Shown one piece after another: positions 46,849 to 58,235 of a DNA stretch of 64,000 bases (position 1 is its first letter; each line of letters starts with the position of its first letter). The notes beneath the pieces were generated by a model. It ran no database searches. It was given only the letters and a program-made list of their open reading frames with translations, and had not been told where the DNA came from. The DNA comes from Antedon mediterranea. Lineage: Eukaryota > Echinodermata > Crinoidea > Comatulida > Antedonidae. The stretch is taken from contig NC_092677.1 of assembly GCF_964355755.1 (NCBI RefSeq), positions 10,438,601-10,502,600 on the forward strand, written 5' to 3'. A program made the position numbers and the translations under genes.

Positions 46849-47076
46849 ACAAGGAAAATGTTGATGAATTTTGGTGACTCAAATACCCAGAATGGCTCGA
46901 AAGATGTATGTGCAAAACGTGTGGCGGAGGTGTTGGATGTTAACTACTGATCGTTAATTAAAATGAAGATGAAACACAATACTTATTCTGTGTCTCCGCA
47001 CTGGTCGTCTCCGACATATACACATAATATTGTACAAATATGTAAATATGTATCATAATATTGTATATTTAAAACA

Positions 47077-47082
47077 AATAAA
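47077..47082 (+). terminator. Poly(A) signal of gene B
   Basis: AATAAA about 230 nt after the gene B stop codon, in an AT-rich context. Confidence 0.65.
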
Positions 47083-47847
47083 GATTTCGAATACATTTTA
47101 ATATAATGCTTTTATTTTTTTTCAAATACTAGATGGAATACGACTGCAAACTACTCGAATAAACTTTTATTGCAATAAAAACAACCGGAAAATTATAAAT
47201 CGTTTGACTCATTTGACCGTCTTATTTAATAATATACGATGGCTTAACACCGGGAAAATATAATTTTTACTTGGTAAAGATCGCCATAATCATAATTGAT
47301 TAAGTCTGAATATTAAATTAAAGATATAATTGGTAACTAGAATGAAAGTAACGTTATTTCCTTATCAGGGATTTATATATTTTTTGTATCTGTCTACTTA
47401 AAGACAACTCAGACAGCGTCGTACGACGAGACCCGAAGAGTCGTCTCGCCGGGAGAAAGTTCTCCCGACGACCTAAATACTGCGCCCGACGCTATCTCAA
47501 GACGAATCGTCTCGTCGGAATTCAACTCAGACAGCACCGACGAGTCAAACTTTTTGTCAGACGCTCTCCGAGTTGGCCTTTAGGGTTGTATTAATTTTAT
47601 GTAGAATAGTACCTGTATGTCTACGTTTTGCAAATAGACATCTAGACGAATTGACTGTTGTGCCAGTTTATCGATATAATCATTATTTACATTGGTAGTC
47701 ATAAATATTAACAATTTCTTATTATATTAAATGTATTCACCGTTTTACCAGACAAACTATATACAGAGTCAATAACCTGATGATGGCTCAAAGCAATTCT
47801 GTACGCATCACGAACAAAATACCATTTTAGTCTTATTATTTTATAAT
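47083..47847. other. Convergent intergenic space between genes B and C
   Basis: Mostly AT-rich. A CpG-dense segment at 47405-47575 contains gacgagac, gtcgtctcg and cgtctcgtcgg as interlocking inverted repeats, with the direct repeat caactcagacagc at both ends. It looks like a small mobile or tandem-derived element of unknown type. Confidence 0.55.
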
Positions 47848-47853
47848 TTTATT
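47848..47853 (-). terminator. Candidate poly(A) signal of gene C
   Basis: AATAAA on the minus strand, about 100 nt past the gene C stop. Confidence 0.5.
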
Positions 47854-47953
47854 GAAAAAAATACTTATATAGCAACGTTACAACTTGTGGCCAATTGCCA
47901 AATTGCGTGTAACATTCTTAGAGACCACTATAAATAAATGTCTTGACTGCTCT

Positions 47954-50525
47954 TCATCTGCTTTCTCTCGCATGGCCACCGTCTCCATTAAAGAAGTCAT
48001 AATAATCTTCTCCACCACCTCCTCCATAACCTTCATCGTCGTGATCACCGCCATGGCCTTTCCTGTTACCTCCCTTTCCACTTCTTGGAATCAAACCTAC
48101 CGCTGCCCAATCATTGTTTCCATCTCTGCGTCCTCCGCCAGATGACGTACCGTCTCCATCACGTCGCGCGTCAGAGCCCCCGCTTCGGCCTTTCCTTCTT
48201 CCCTTACAGCACCGCCTGCACGACCGCCCACATCGTCGAAGACAGCGTCTGCATTTACACCTGGTGCAACAGGTTCTGCAGCAGCCGACAAAACATTGCT
48301 TGCAGAAGTTTCGACAGCAAGCTAGGCGCCAAGGTATGTAACCTGGTCGCCAACACAACCAGTACAAGATGTATAACGCCCATAGAACACCAAGTAGAAT
48401 CATCAGAATCCACCATATAGAATCGACAACTGACACGGATTCCTTACGTATCACTGGAATAAAATACACATAACTGTAACTTCTGTAATGAAAAAAAATA
48501 CACTAAAGCTAGTATTTGATGAAAATGTACATACATGGGCAAAACGAAGGCGCTCCAACTCTCTGGTCTGAACCATCCCCGCAGTTGTTGAAAAAATCAC
48601 ATCTAACGGAACGCGGGACACACAGACCGTTGTCACATTGTAGTTCAAACACTTCATCCGTACAAGTACCTAAATAGATAATTTAAAAAGTAATATTATA
48701 TTTACAATTTAATTTACGAACTCAATTCAGTGAATTAATCTGTTTTATAAACGTCGAGCGTGTAAATGTGTAATCAATTTTAATATCATATCGGTTTTCA
48801 AATGTTTAAACCCTTCCCAACATTCGGTCATTTGATGCCCTCCTGTGTATGGATGGGTGTAATATTAACCATTTGTACAAACGCTCTCTAGATCTCTCTA
48901 GTAGATTTCATAGTGTCAGATTTTGGTACCCATAATTATCACTTCTAGGCCTACCAATTTAAAAGAACCTTTACCTGACGTAAACGAGGTGTACAGAAGC
49001 GTGATGTTGACTGCAGCTCCTGGTGCAATAGAGAAACGAATGATTGCAAATTGAGTGAGCGTTTGGAACGTTGACGTATCATTGAGGCAGTATCTATCAA
49101 TGATATCATCGTCAGAGATGACCTGTCCATCCCAAACAGATATGTACGTACTGCCGCACTCGTTGGTATTGGCTGGATCTGGATAGTATAAACATGAAAC
49201 TGAATTTCACTCTTCGTTATACGAGTGCGTACATGACGTAATTGAGACCAATACTTTAAAGATGCTGGTGTGAACTAAATGTATAAGTAAAAGTAACAAA
49301 TGATCGCAGTGATTAAAATTCATTTAACCACTGATATTGTTGAGAAAACCCCGAGTTTGAGTAACTTCGCCAGACTGCAGCTAACTAGTTTTCAGAGGTT
49401 AGAACTTAAGTTAGCCAATGAAATCATAGTCTTTGTAGTCATGTGATTCTGCAAGTGGATAAAATTACAGTAAAGCCAAATCCACACCAGCAAAACTTTA
49501 GTTTGAAAACGGAGGGTTTTCCCAAGTTTACCAGAGTGTGTACACGCACGCTCGCGTCCGTCAACTCGGTGACGCCACTGACGATACCAAGCAGTAAACT
49601 AAACTTACCTTCAATGACTAGGTCAACAAAGTTAAAAGACAGCCTTTGATCAGATCGTAATGCTTGTACTTGTACTGTGCACGTGATCCGAGATCCAGAC
49701 GTGTTATTAAACACATCCTCGTCATCATGTGATCTTAAAGCATACGCATCTTTCTTACGTAATGCGTTTCCACAATTATCCATCATGTTCACTTGAGAAA
49801 ATAATTAAGTCAATAGTAAGCAATTCGACAATTAATGCATTGTTAACAAAGAAAACAATTATTTATTCTAAATGATTTGAAAAAATAAGTCTATAGGTCC
49901 AAATAATAAAGATACAAGGGTTGGTTCAGGAACTATAAGTTTGACGTTAAGGAGAATTTTTGACGTTAACTAGATGTTTTTTGACGTAGGGAAAAGTTGT
50001 TAACAAACGGTACTTAGACCTAATCTTCATCCAAAGATATTACGTTTACGTGAAATTAGTTTCTTATTAATTATACAATGCTAAGTTCTGTTACTACGGA
50101 AATTGTAAATGTTACCATATGTTATATAAGATACGTGTTGAGACACCAAATGTTTGTAATAATAAGTTTAGCTTATGTAACCTCTGGTCTACATTAAAAG
50201 AGATCAGTGGAAAAAACAAATTTGTTTTGGATAACAAACTCATTGTATGGACCAATAGACTTAATCAAACATTTGTAGGCTTAGTCATACATGAATAATA
50301 CTTCTTCGGGGACATATATTTTCGGACGATATTAAATAATCTAAGTGAATACATCTATGGGGAGACTATGTGTAATGTAGCGTATATATAGGCCTATACA
50401 ATACTCGTCTATTAAAAAAAAGGAGGAGTGGAGAACAATATTGTATACTTACAGTAGCTTGTTATTCCAAGAACAGAACCAATGCACAGGTAAACAAGTA
50501 AAATATGTAATAAACTCGCCGCCAT
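47954..50525 (-). CDS. Gene C: CUB-LDLA membrane protein with Cys/Arg-rich tail, 364 aa
   Basis: Five exons, 50453-50525, 49609-49791, 48975-49178, 48535-48669 and 47954-48453, all joined in phase 1 (364 residues). Exon 1 gives a signal peptide ([17 protein letters not shown]). Exons 2-3 make one CUB domain (about 26-153) split by an intron, with glycosylation sites (NNTS, NDTS, NITL). Exon 4 is an LDL-A module whose last part reads CGDGSDQ, so the usual SDE is altered. Exon 5 has a membrane helix (about 208-230) followed by CWRPGY. After it comes a dense Cys/Arg block of about 45 residues (for example [14 protein letters not shown]), then a Gly/Asp-rich acidic tail with DYYDFF, ending HARESR. 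The function is unknown. The juxtamembrane cysteines could be palmitoylated or bind metal (inference). It is a paralogue of gene D. Confidence 0.88.
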
Positions 50526-51464
50526 CTTATTTCGAAGTTCTTCCTTTAATAAGAAATTAATCACAGTACTATACTTTCATTTGCATACAACATATTCACT
50601 CATCAGAAAATGGCTACATATCACCGTTAGTTACGTTTAACAGCGGCGTAAAGGATTCTTGAGCGCGCGCTCTCGCAATGACGTTTTTTAGCAATAGGCC
50701 TAGGCTACCGTATGTGTTTCTCTTTAGCTCATATGTTCCTGAATTTACCATAAACACGGACAACAATTAGGTTACTGCAGCCATAGAAACTCAGTGACGA
50801 GTAGCCGTCACTTGTGTAAGCAGATGTATAACATTGACATTTTTGGCTTAGCCGCTTGTAACCACTTGGCAACCGTCAAGATGCAACATCTGAACATATC
50901 ACACCTCCATTGTTAAACTTCAAGAGCCAATCAAATGTCTTTGTTTAATCCAATATACTTTTAAGTGCAATTTATTATACAATTCTATAGATAAACGACA
51001 CCTGATATAATATTAGAGGGTTACTGTTATGAAATAGTTTATTAAACAAATATCATTCTAACCCGAAATAAAATATCGTGATCTTTTTCGCCACATGTCA
51101 ATGCCTGGGGATACAGCCTTCTCAACCTGAATTCACTACGGTATTGTATTTTTTTTTTCAAGGTTAGGATAATTGTGCACATTTGTGAGTTAATAAACTT
51201 TAAGTTTATATAAGAAACCACTTATCGATGACAAAAAGTACACACGCAATAAGTAATTACTTACGGCGCGTTTATCGAGTTGCTATAGAGACTGTAATCA
51301 CACCAATACACATACGTCCGATCATGGAGGAAATATACATGTTCCTCCGTGGTCCGATTGAGTTAGAAAAGTAGCAAATAAAATACGATGTTTTTACCAG
51401 TCTAATACAATCACAAACGGGAATTGAAAATCAGAAACTGATAATTATTTTACATACATTTAGA
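50526..51464. other. Intergenic between genes C and D
   Basis: Presumed promoter of gene C. A CpG-richer patch with gagcgcgcgctctcgc lies at about 50663-50680, about 140 bp upstream of the start codon. Nothing else is recognised. Confidence 0.5.
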
Positions 51465-51470
51465 TTTATT
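51465..51470 (-). terminator. Candidate poly(A) signal of gene D
   Basis: AATAAA on the minus strand, about 170 nt past the gene D stop. Confidence 0.4.
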
Positions 51471-51641
51471 ATAAAACAATTTTACTACATAAAAGTTTGG
51501 AAAAAGTGAAATTTATAAACTCTTGTTATAATACAGATGTGTAGCCTATTCAAAATTAATACCGACTACTAAATGTTGTATATTGCTATTATGTAATTAA
51601 ATAAATACTTCTGTAAAAATTCATTATTGTTTTTACATTCG

Positions 51642-54618
51642 TCATCGACCTTCTCGAACATGTGCGCCAGCTCCATTATCAATATCATCGTCTGCTCCTA
51701 AATATGGTTCAGAAGATAGAAATACACCTTTTCTTGGAGGAGGCAGATTCCGCCGTGCCGTAACCGGTGTAGAATCAGTACTTGTTAACATCAATGCTGA
51801 AGGTAGACTCTGTGACGAAGGAAAGCTTCCATCTGGTGAATTCGTGTCTGAATATTCATCTGGAGGCGGTGGCATTGGTGATATTCTATAAGGCGGACGC
51901 CTATGAGACCGTGGGCTGTTGGTACCACTTTCTGGTTCGTATAACACTTTACCTCTGCGTCCTAGCCCAGGCCTAGGCTCACGTCTACCATTGGGTTCAT
52001 TGTTATTTTGACCCTTAGTTTGCGCAGAATTGTCCCTTTTATTTCCTGAATCCGGTTCTTTCTCTATTGATAAACTATCATTTTCAGATCGCGCTTCATT
52101 GATATTGCTAAACACAATAGGTGAACCAGTGTCATCGAGAAAAACACCTTTGGTAGAACCATTTGGTTTGTTAGGCCTATCACGAGGACTATTATTCTCA
52201 GATCTCACCACAATAAACACATTTCTGAGAGCAGTAGCCTCGCGTTCTGTGGTCCTTACGGTATTTTGACTCTGTCGAGTCTGTGAGTCTTCCCTATTTT
52301 CTTGTTTAGGGTCATCGCTACAATCACATCCCGCGCATAACGCACCAGAACAGATGAATTTGCAGAAGTACTTGCTATGTTTTGTACAGCAAGAGCAGGG
52401 CTTCTTGGAGAAGCGACGTCTGCGGCAACATCCACATATCCAGGCAAAATAACCGGGTCTCCAGCAACACCAGTACAGTACAAAAGGAGATAGTACACCG
52501 ATTACTGCTAGACTGATCCATAGTGGCATTAAATCGGCTGGTTCGTTTACTGAAATACAAATCATAATTGTTGAAAGCGATAATTAAAGAAGAGTATTAT
52601 TGTGCACAATAATGGCACCTCTAGCATTTTCTAGTATTACATTTTTTGTAAACTTCTTTATTTTACACCAACAGAGTAAAAGACCAATAACATGTCGAAT
52701 ATTATTATACATAATATATAATAAAGTAGGCCTACGTAAAAAACTATGGAAACCACACAAATATTGGTATGGTTCCCGTAGGCATGATGTATACACGTTT
52801 ATAGGAATCCTTGTTGAATACAATTTTTTAAAGCGACTTACTTGGACAAAATGAGGGAGAACCATCAGATTGATCGCTATAATCTTCTGCTCCACAGTTG
52901 GAGATGTTCTGCCTGTCACAGACGACTTCTGATGATATGCAACGTTTGGTTGTGCTACACTGAAAATCAGATGACTGACAGTCTGATTCTGCAAAGAAAC
53001 ACATGGACAATTTTAGAAAACAAGATCGAACTTTGAACTTTGACATGATAAGGAAGATTAGTTTTGAAGATGATATATATATATATATAATATGTAGAAT
53101 ATAAATAGAAGTGTGTAATAACCAATCAAATACAAAACTTACCAGAATTAAATGCTGTGAAAACTGCCCTAAAATCAATAACGCTCCAGTCTCCATTAGA
53201 AGTCACACGAATCGTCATACTGGTTCCCGTCGACTCTACAACGCTCGGTCTAACGGTACCACACGGGTTCTGAAGAAGCACAGCTGAAGTGGATGATGAA
53301 CCGTCATATAACCGTAACGAGGCATGAGAACAATTAGTATTATCTCCATACCTGAAACAAATTATGAAATTACTGCTTTTTGATAACTTCTTTAGAAAAA
53401 AAAATATAGGTCTACTGTACACGAGGCCTTTTACATCTATCCAGAAGTTGCATCTGCGAGTGAAAGGGCCATTTTCGGTGTATATAAATTTAGGCCTAAG
53501 TGTCTAAGGTGAGGTTGAGCTAATTAATATTTTACAACCCGTTCGGTATGTAAAATATGTCACAAAAAAGCTATTATTGAAAACTGATCTTTATTAAGTT
53601 GTTGCACTGAGAATGTATTACGTAACATAATTACGTATTAGGTAACTCTGGTGTATACTAACCTTTCTCCGATGTCAAACCATCGAAAGTCAACCATAAC
53701 TTTGGTAAAATCTCCCATTGCAGTTACCGTGTAGGAACAATCAGTTGTTTGGTTAAAATAGTCATATCGACCCTGTGTTGAATGAGATGACATGACGAAC
53801 CCGTAGGTTTCTATCGTTTGACCACAGTTAGAATTTAATAACGTTACTGAAAAAAATATCATAAATTAAATTAATTATGGTTTATCTATGATTTTTAATA
53901 ATTTATTCTTCAAATTCAATAAATCAAAAACAATAATAAAAGATGGAAAAAATTACCAAAAGAAAATGAGAGCAAAAGAAGACACGGTAACGATATAAGC
54001 TCAAAATCTTGTATTTTCTTAATTGTTAAATGTTTAAGCTAATCTATAGTAATGATAACAACAATTTTAAATGTAAATATGTATATGTTTGTATGATGTA
54101 GTATGTTTAAGCGGATATTAGGCCTTGATGGCATTTGCAGAAAATTTAATTTAATTGAATTGCCTTTTTGAAATACACTGTACAGTATAAGGAACTTCTA
54201 TAGGAAATGTATAAAGAGACAATAAAATGTTTGTTTAACCCTAGAATGTCATCGTGGACTAAAGAAAACATTATTACAACTTTGTTTCTTTGTAAAATTG
54301 CATGTTTTCATTAAATTACTTATGGAATGTACACACGTTCTTTTTAAAGACGATAGGCCTATTTAAATGTAAAACTTGTGTTGTCTGATCTGCAATTATA
54401 ATTGAATAAACAATGGTTCTTATGCTTTTTAATCCGTACTACACGGAGTTGGTCTGCACTGAAAGTTATTGTAATTAATGAACTAATAATCAATATTGTT
54501 TATACTAACCTGTATCAAGCGAATCCCTAGATCCTGTGTCACTTGTGGTCGCACGATTACACTCGGAACTCTTCCTAACCAGGCATCCTAGTAACACGAC
54601 AGGAAATAAAATCCTCAT
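51642..54618 (-). CDS. Gene D: CUB-LDLA membrane protein with long Pro/Ser tail, 518 aa
   Basis: Five exons, 54510-54618, 53663-53846, 53143-53351, 52842-52988 and 51642-52549, with end phases 1, 2, 1, 1 (518 residues). Exon 1 encodes a signal peptide (MRILFPVVLLGCLV). Exons 2-3 form one CUB domain (about 37-167; NSNCGQTIETYG, ASLRLYDG). Exon 4 is a degenerate LDL-A module (about 168-216) with an insertion (CGAEDYSDQSDGSPSFC) replacing the usual calcium cage. The last exon has a membrane helix (about 221-245), then CWRPGY and a Cys cluster (CGCCRRRR, CSCCTK, CAGCDC). A long disordered tail rich in Ser/Pro/Arg follows, containing PPYRISPMPPPPDEYSD, a possible SH3/WW or tyrosine-signalling segment (inference). 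It ends HVREGR, matching the HARESR end of gene C. Confidence 0.88.
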
Positions 54619-55441
54619 CTTACAGGTGCGAATCTAAATGAGCCACCGACATGTTTGATGATTTACCATTACTACTCTGAAGTTAGAAACTTCACCGTGT
54701 TACCATGGACGCCCTGAAGTAGCGTCCGAAAATGTGAACCGTGGTTCGTGTGCTGCTATACAAATAACGAAGTTCTGCGGTTCTGCTAGACTGATTTTTC
54801 ATAGTAAATGGCCCTGTGCAACATTATCAACGAGCTTTCGAAAATAAATACAACGTAGGAAAAGACTATGTAGTCTGTATTAGTTTCTGCTGTTTAAATA
54901 ATGTGACCCGACACGCTAACGTAAGCCAAAATTGTCTCCCCTTCACAACGATACATTGTTGACCGCTTCATTTACCCGTTTTCACTTCTTTCTAATTCTC
55001 GAAATTGAATATCTTAAGTATTTCATATAAATGGTAATTACTTCAATGAGTATAACAGAAAAAAAAAACGTGTGATGAGTTTATTTATTTGATATAAAAC
55101 GTGAACGTACACATTTGGTATTTATATACATACAGTGTAGGCATATGTTGCTTGTATAAAAATAAAAAATGTTTATCTAATACACAATATCATATATATA
55201 TATACAATAATCAGTCTTATATAATTTTTTTTAAATTTAAAAGTATTAATATAAAAGAAAAATTGTTAAATAACTTAATGCAACAAGCTACGGTACGGGG
55301 TTGTATTTAAATATATAATACTGTATAAAAATAAATTAATTTAAGTATATTTTGCGTCTGCTCCTGGCGTTATGTAATTTAATATATCTACTGATATAAA
55401 CCGGACTACCACAATATTTAATAGGATTATGTGGTTAATGG
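54619..55441. other. Intergenic between gene D and the Pox gene
   Basis: Upstream region of gene D and 3' flank of the paired-box gene. Tandem AATAAA signals on the minus strand lie at 55080-55089, about 350 nt past the Pox stop. Nothing else is recognised. Confidence 0.5.
55080..55089 (-). terminator. Candidate poly(A) signals of the Pox gene
   Basis: Two overlapping AATAAA on the minus strand (tttatttatt on plus), about 350 nt past the stop codon. Confidence 0.4.
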
Positions 55442-58235
55442 CTATAATACGATACGAGGAATTGTGCCACGATACAACAACAACCCACCAATGGGCGGGA
55501 AAGAAGGTACCATGTTACTGACAGCCCGATTTTCAATGATTGTTTGCCGTAACGTCATAGGCAGACAATGCTGTTGATAGATGTGATGGTGATGTGCAAG
55601 TCCAGGATGTTGAGGAAATTGTTGCAGTTGTGTCACTGGGTAATGGATGACGTTTTGAAGTCGTGCCAGAGATGGCATTGACGCTTGAGTGCTGGTGCGT
55701 TGATTGACGGTAACCTCATATGACATCGATGGTATAGGCCTACTTTTGGCTACTGGGCCTTGCTTTATTGGTGAGTCTTGTTGATGTACACCAAACGATG
55801 AAGAATATATACTTGATATCGGGGAAAGCGTTCGTTCTTCGTTGTCCTACAAGAAAAATGCATTTACCATACATTAAAATGTTTCTCTAACAGTATAGTA
55901 TTTTTATTTTTTTCGGAATAATATAGTAATATTAATAGCATTATAACTTAATACGGTTTTTGTTGTAATGAAAACCTATCATCAACATTGCTTATGTATC
56001 ACATTCAACCAATCACGAACTAGAAATTCCCACTGCTGTGGACAATCAGGGAAATGTAATTTAACTCTTCCCTGGGACAATACCATTCTTTGTTTGGTTG
56101 GTTACTAAAGCAGAACAACATTTTAATCGAAATGTCTTTGAGACATTCCGACTTCTTTGTTACACCAAACAAATTAGAGATTAGACAATGGAAATAAAAG
56201 AATTCATCAAGAAAGACACTTATAGAGTTTAAGAGACTACTTTGGTTCTAATCCAATTAATAATTAAGAAAATTAGTTTTTCTGATGAAAGCAAGAAGAA
56301 ACTTTGTAACACACAATTCATTTATTGTTCTATAGCCCTAACTGTATATAAAGAGTTAGCTAATAATAGTTTGACAAAAGGACGCCAACAAATTAGTTTT
56401 CCCCAAATGTATTGCAGAAAACGTGAGTCATGTCCAGTTCTTAAGTCATGAAATGTTCTTACCTTTAACATCTTATATCTTTCATCTTTATCGGGAAGTA
56501 TATGTTCTGATATCCGTATCTTTTTAACATCTGTAAAACATATTTATGTTCAATGTTAGTAGAGAAAGGGTGAGAAAACATCGTATCCAGTTAATAAAAA
56601 TTTAAATATTCTAAGTAAATAATTATATCTAAAAAGTAGTGCAAAACTGGACAATTTCTATGAATATTGAACATTTATCTGTCTATAAATACATTACCAT
56701 TTATAATTGTTTGATTCTATAATACAACAAAATATATTTTGTACTTTTTTAAACTGCTAATAAAAATATATTATTGTGGTCTGTTGATTAGGTAGTTTAA
56801 CAAGTTTTGATTAACTAGAATGAAAGTGTAGGGACAAAAGATTCCAATCAACTGATGATTAAGGATTAGGCCTAATCTATACACCAGTAATCTGCCTAAA
56901 CGATTGAAAAGAAGTGGCGCCCTTAGTACAGGTGTATTATGAACTGTAGTTATCGTTGGCAAAATACACCTCAATTAATTTGTACATCTGGTTTAATTAA
57001 GTCTGATCTTATTATGGCAATCTTGTTAATAAGCTTCGAATTAAGCCTAAACAACGTTTTACATTGTAAAAAGAGTTTTTACAGAGACCGCCATTTGGGG
57101 CATGCGCAGTAAAAACTTTAAATAAAAAAACACAAGGCAGTCAAATTGAATAGTTTCTATTCTGTAAATGTTATAGAGTTATAATCAAGTAATATATAAA
57201 GTAATTAAAAAAAATATTGAATAACAATTATTCTTTGATATTGAATTTTGCAATAAACAAATCAAATTAAATTATATAAAAATTAAATAATCTGATGCCT
57301 TTTGAGTTTGATGTTTTGGAATTATAAAACTATAAAATGTTAATTTGCTAGAACCCACAACCTACAGATCGCTAGCCTGGCATTGACCATCTAGCTTGTG
57401 TATGGTGGCTAAAGATAGATTCGAGTTCACGGAAATGTTAATGGTTACTGACTTACTTTGTTGTATTTGTACTTCAATGTCTTCTTGTTTCATGGCTTCT
57501 GCTTTGGTTTCATGTTTCCGTTTCTTAGTTTTGGAAATTCCCAAAATATTTTCAACTGAGAAAGAAATTTTGCAATTTTTGCTCGAAAATTGCTTCTCTG
57601 TGGATCCTTTTGAAGTAGAACACTCGATTCTAGCATTGTTTTCCAAGTCTTCATTTTCTTCTTTAATGTTCAAAAGTTTTCCATTTGTTTCTGATATGTT
57701 ACTAAAGTTGTCCAGACTTGAAGAACTATTTCGCAAAATTCTATTAATTGAGCTGATACTTGGAAGATTGTCTTTACTGCAGATGCCCTTAGCCATCAAA
57801 TGATCTCGGATCTCCCAGGCAAACATAGACGAGTTTTCCTGTTTGAATTCGATTATCTTACAAATTACAAAGGGTGTTGACACTCTGGGCTTACTTCCTC
57901 CGATAGCTCCTGGTAATATTGAACCTGTCTCTGCAAATCGACTCAATATTTTACTAACACATCCATGAGAAACCAGCAGCTGACGGGATATGTCACATGG
58001 TCGAAATCCAAGATGTGCCAATTCTAATATACGATGGCGTATGTGGAGTGGTAGAGGACGACCATTTGCAAAAACTCCACCCAACTGGTTGATGCCGCCA
58101 TGACCTAAAAGAAAATGATACTATTTAACTAACATACCCCCTTTCCCCATCTTGGTAAACCAGTATCATACGAAATATGACATTTTAATTTAAAAGTCAA
58201 TATTTACCTGGTCTTGTTAGCAAACCTTGTAACAT
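55442..58235 (-). CDS. PoxN: Pox-neuro-like paired-box transcription factor, 382 aa
   Basis: Exons 58208-58235 (candidate first coding exon), 57457-58104, 56463-56530 and 55442-55846 give 382 residues with agreeing phases (1, 1, 0). The paired domain (about 10-137) begins [19 protein letters not shown] and contains [38 protein letters not shown] and [40 protein letters not shown] and [12 protein letters not shown] are closest, from memory, to Drosophila Pox neuro. [15 protein letters not shown] also recalls Pax1/9. An octapeptide/EH1-like FSVENILG (about 191-198) suggests Groucho-type corepression. It is followed by basic [10 protein letters not shown], a likely NLS. There is no homeodomain. 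The C-terminus is His/Gln/Pro-rich. It would be a nuclear DNA-binding regulator. The exact Pax subfamily needs a tree, and the first exon is uncertain. Confidence 0.85.

Noticed and set aside
57362-57456. Extension of the paired-box exon past the donor at 57456 to a stop at 57362
   Set aside because: A strong donor (GTAAGTCAG) ends the exon and the downstream exons are in phase. The extension overlaps a SINE-like fragment. It could be an intron-retention form but is not the main model.
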